Source: Lachnospiraceae bacterium (GTDB lineage: Bacteria; Bacillota; Clostridia; Lachnospirales; Lachnospiraceae). From it: DNA of 37,116 bases. The notes under the pieces are model-generated. The model had not been told where the DNA came from. It searched no databases and saw only the letters and a program-made list of their open reading frames with translations. Numbering within the stretch: the stretch's first letter is position 1; the number at the start of each line of letters is the position of its first letter. Positions 35,388 to 37,116 of the stretch are shown here, piece by piece. The translations under genes were made by a program, and so were the position numbers. The DNA is taken from NCBI GenBank assembly GCA_017614155.1, contig JAGACK010000045.1:1-37116 (forward strand), given 5' to 3'.

Positions 35388-36740
35388 TCACGCAGACTTC
35401 TTTTTCGCTGCCTTTGCCTCAAGCGCCTTGTCGGTGGGCTTCACCAGGATCAGGCATGCCAGCAGAGCTACAACATAAAGAGCCAGCGTCGCATACAGCA
35501 CATTCTGATACCCTACCGGATTCACCTTGATTCCGTCATGTTCCACGAACTCTCCGGTATGATTGACGATATATGTCGCCATCTGATTTCCCGTCAGTCC
35601 GGCAAATGCCCACGCCGAAAGAGTAATACCGTGTATCGCGCTGATGGATCCCATTCCGTAGTGATCCGAAAGCAGCGTGGGAACATTTGAAAATCCTCCG
35701 CCGTAGCCCGCGTTCACTACAAAGATCAGTCCTACAACCAATGCGATAAGGAGAACATTTCCCTCACCGTTGACTATACCCTTTGTCAGCATCACGATAC
35801 CCGTGAATGCGATTGAAAGGATGAATATCAGTTTATAGATCGTGTTTCTGTCCTTCAGCAGATCAGCCCATGCTGAAAAACCAAGCCTTCCGCCGGCATT
35901 GAAGATCGCGGAAATCGATGATATCAATCCAACCGAACCGGCAAGGCCGATACATTTGACTATGGGCTTTTCCTGAGATATGAGCGCCAGACCGCAGGTA
36001 ATGTTGATATAGAACATCAGCCAGATACCGATGTAGTTTGATATCGGCTTGGTCTTTATCGTCTCAAGGATGCCGGGCTTCTTTTCACCCTTGCTCGGCT
36101 CATGCCAGCCGTCGGGTTTCTTCAGGAGAAGATGTCCGATCATCATCATTACAAAATAAACCATTCCCAGGAACCAGAACATCTTGTATACTCCGCTCCC
36201 GTCATCCCATGTCTTCAAAAGAGAAGTCATGATGGGGCTCGCTATGGCCTTTGCTGCTCCGAATCCGGCTACTGCAAGCCCGGTTGCCAGTCCCTTTTTA
36301 TCCTGGAACCACAGCATCAGCGTCTTTACGGGTGAAAGGTATCCTGTTCCGAGACCCACTCCCATAATAAAACCGTAACTGACATATATACCAACCAGAG
36401 CAAGCGGACTTCCCTTATGGTTTCCGCCATATGCGATGAACACGCCGGTCAGCAGCATTCCTGCCGTAAAGCAGATCGTTGCGATAAGAGAGGACTTGTG
36501 GATATCCTTCTCAACAACATTTCCCAAAAATGCAGCCGACATGCCCAGGAAGAATATGGCAAAACTGAATGCCCATTCAACACTCGCTTTTCCGAACCCG
36601 ATGTGGTCCGCGATCTCCTGGCTGAAGACAGACCAGCAATAAACGGTACCTATGCTGCAATGTAATAATAACGCCGGTATGGCCGCTCTGACCCATTTGT
36701 TGGTACGCCATCCTCCGGACTGTTTTGATGAATCACTCAT
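35388..36740 (-). CDS. OFA-family MFS transporter (oxalate/formate antiporter type)
   Basis: A 450-residue major facilitator with 12 predicted membrane helices. The first loop TVYCWSVFSQ and the long hydrophilic stretch between helices 6 and 7 (KPDGWHEPSKGEKKPG) fit the OFA family, named for the oxalate/formate antiporter OxlT. Other members carry lactate or other monocarboxylates, so the substrate is open. It has its own promoter and terminator and lies just upstream of the ATP synthase operon. Carboxylate exchange can build proton-motive force for that enzyme, but the link here is only positional. Confidence 0.88.
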   Translation of the reverse strand: MSDSSKQSGGWRTNKWVRAAIPALLLHCSIGTVYCWSVFSQEIADHIGFGKASVEWAFSFAIFFLGMSAAFLGNVVEKDIHKSSLIATICFTAGMLLTGVFIAYGGNHKGSPLALVGIYVSYGFIMGVGLGTGYLSPVKTLMLWFQDKKGLATGLAVAGFGAAKAIASPIMTSLLKTWDDGSGVYKMFWFLGMVYFVMMMIGHLLLKKPDGWHEPSKGEKKPGILETIKTKPISNYIGIWLMFYINITCGLALISQEKPIVKCIGLAGSVGLISSISAIFNAGGRLGFSAWADLLKDRNTIYKLIFILSIAFTGIVMLTKGIVNGEGNVLLIALVVGLIFVVNAGYGGGFSNVPTLLSDHYGMGSISAIHGITLSAWAFAGLTGNQMATYIVNHTGEFVEHDGIKVNPVGYQNVLYATLALYVVALLACLILVKPTDKALEAKAAKKKSA

Positions 36741-36796
36741 TTTCAGGACACCTCTCTTTGTTTCTGTTATCGAAAAAATAATTGCCGTACTGTCCT

Positions 36797-36825
36797 ATAA
36801 TACGCTTAAAACGGGTTTATTTCAA
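36797..36825 (-). promoter_or_regulatory. Promoter of the MFS transporter gene
   Basis: On the minus strand TTGAAA (36825-36820), a 17-base spacer, then TATTAT (36802-36797). It starts directly after the T run of the tRNA terminator. Confidence 0.7.
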
Positions 36826-36826
36826 G

Positions 36827-36863
36827 TAAAATAAAACTGCCATACCTTTCGATATGACAGTTT
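36827..36863 (-). terminator. Terminator of the tRNA cluster
   Basis: On the minus strand AAACTGTCATATC pairs with GGTATGGCAGTTT (G-T pairs allowed) around a GAAA loop, followed by TTTTATTTTA. It lies 9 bases past the tRNA-Cys end. Confidence 0.8.
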
Positions 36864-36871
36864 ATCTTTAG

Positions 36872-36942
36872 AGGCGACAACCAGATTTGAACTGGTGATC
36901 AGGGTGTTGCAGACCCACGCCTTACCACTTGGCTATGTCGCC
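36872..36942 (-). tRNA. tRNA-Cys (anticodon GCA)
   Basis: A 71-base cloverleaf with acceptor stem GGCGACA/TGTCGCC, a T arm with TTCAAAT, anticodon GCA (36910-36908) and the U discriminator expected of tRNA-Cys. No CCA is encoded, so it must be added after transcription. Confidence 0.95.
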
Positions 36943-36991
36943 ATATGAGCAGTGCAATTTCGAGCATGAAGCATTTGTATAATAAAAAAAA

Positions 36992-37063
36992 TGACCCGGA
37001 CGGGAATTGAACCCGTGTTACCGCCGTGAAAGGGCGATGTCTTAACCTCTTGACCACCGGGCC
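36992..37063 (-). tRNA. tRNA-Glu (anticodon UUC)
   Basis: A 72-base cloverleaf with acceptor stem GGCCCGG/CCGGGTC (one G-U pair), a T arm with TTCAATT and anticodon TTC (37030-37028). CCA is not encoded. It is separated from tRNA-Cys by 49 bases in the same transcription direction. Confidence 0.95.
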
Positions 37064-37076
37064 TTAACATTTTAAG

Positions 37077-37116
37077 CTCCCCGAGCTGGGCTCGAACCAG
37101 CAACCCTTCGGTTAAC
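37077..37116 (-). tRNA. tRNA-Asn, 3' part (cut by the window edge)
   Basis: The visible part starts at the anticodon GTT (37116-37114) and includes the rest of the anticodon arm, the T arm (CTGGTTCGAGCCCAG), the acceptor half TCGGGGA and the discriminator G expected of tRNA-Asn. The 5' half lies beyond the window. Confidence 0.85.

Overview
This window is a stretch of chromosome from a Gram-positive anaerobe of the class Clostridia, most likely a Lachnospiraceae member. The signs are the Firmicutes-type gene neighbourhoods (greA-lysS, murA-metK, dnaE-pfkA), a YesM/YesN-type two-component system, a Lachnospiraceae-type small protein (DUF6145-like), strong GGAGG ribosome binding sites and moderate G+C. 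I cannot name the genus. Every convincing gene is on the minus strand, so transcription runs from high to low coordinates.

From right to left: a tRNA cluster (Asn partial, Glu, Cys) ending in a terminator; an OFA-family MFS transporter; an F-type ATP synthase operon (a, c, b, delta-alpha fusion, gamma, beta, epsilon) followed by a small unknown protein and a short RelA/SpoT-type (p)ppGpp synthetase; a tail-anchored coiled-coil protein; a compact housekeeping run murA, metK, an HD-GYP phosphodiesterase, dnaE, pfkA, a TrmH-family methyltransferase and an unknown protein; a monocistronic fucose/arabinose isomerase-like gene with clear promoter and terminator; a four-gene sugar-sensing cluster (membrane-anchored binding protein, sensor kinase, AraC-type regulator, xylose-binding-like lipoprotein); a run of cell-wall hydrolase, NfeD, SPFH protein, argF, birA, DUF6145-like and dusB; and greA-lysS with a perfect consensus promoter.

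The left 3.5 kb is accessory DNA. A decayed copy of the last ~37 codons of lysS (109-228) lies exactly 3,400 bp from the matching part of intact lysS. Between them are a zeta-toxin/antitoxin pair and a large serine recombinase. This looks like a small integrative island that entered the 3' end of lysS, replaced that end with its own copy and displaced the original.

The most unusual gene is the ATP synthase alpha subunit. It carries about 92 extra N-terminal residues that look like the C-terminal domain of the delta (OSCP) subunit, and the operon has no separate atpH. The delta N-terminal domain, which normally caps the alpha crown, therefore appears to be missing, and the b-binding half of delta is covalently attached to alpha.
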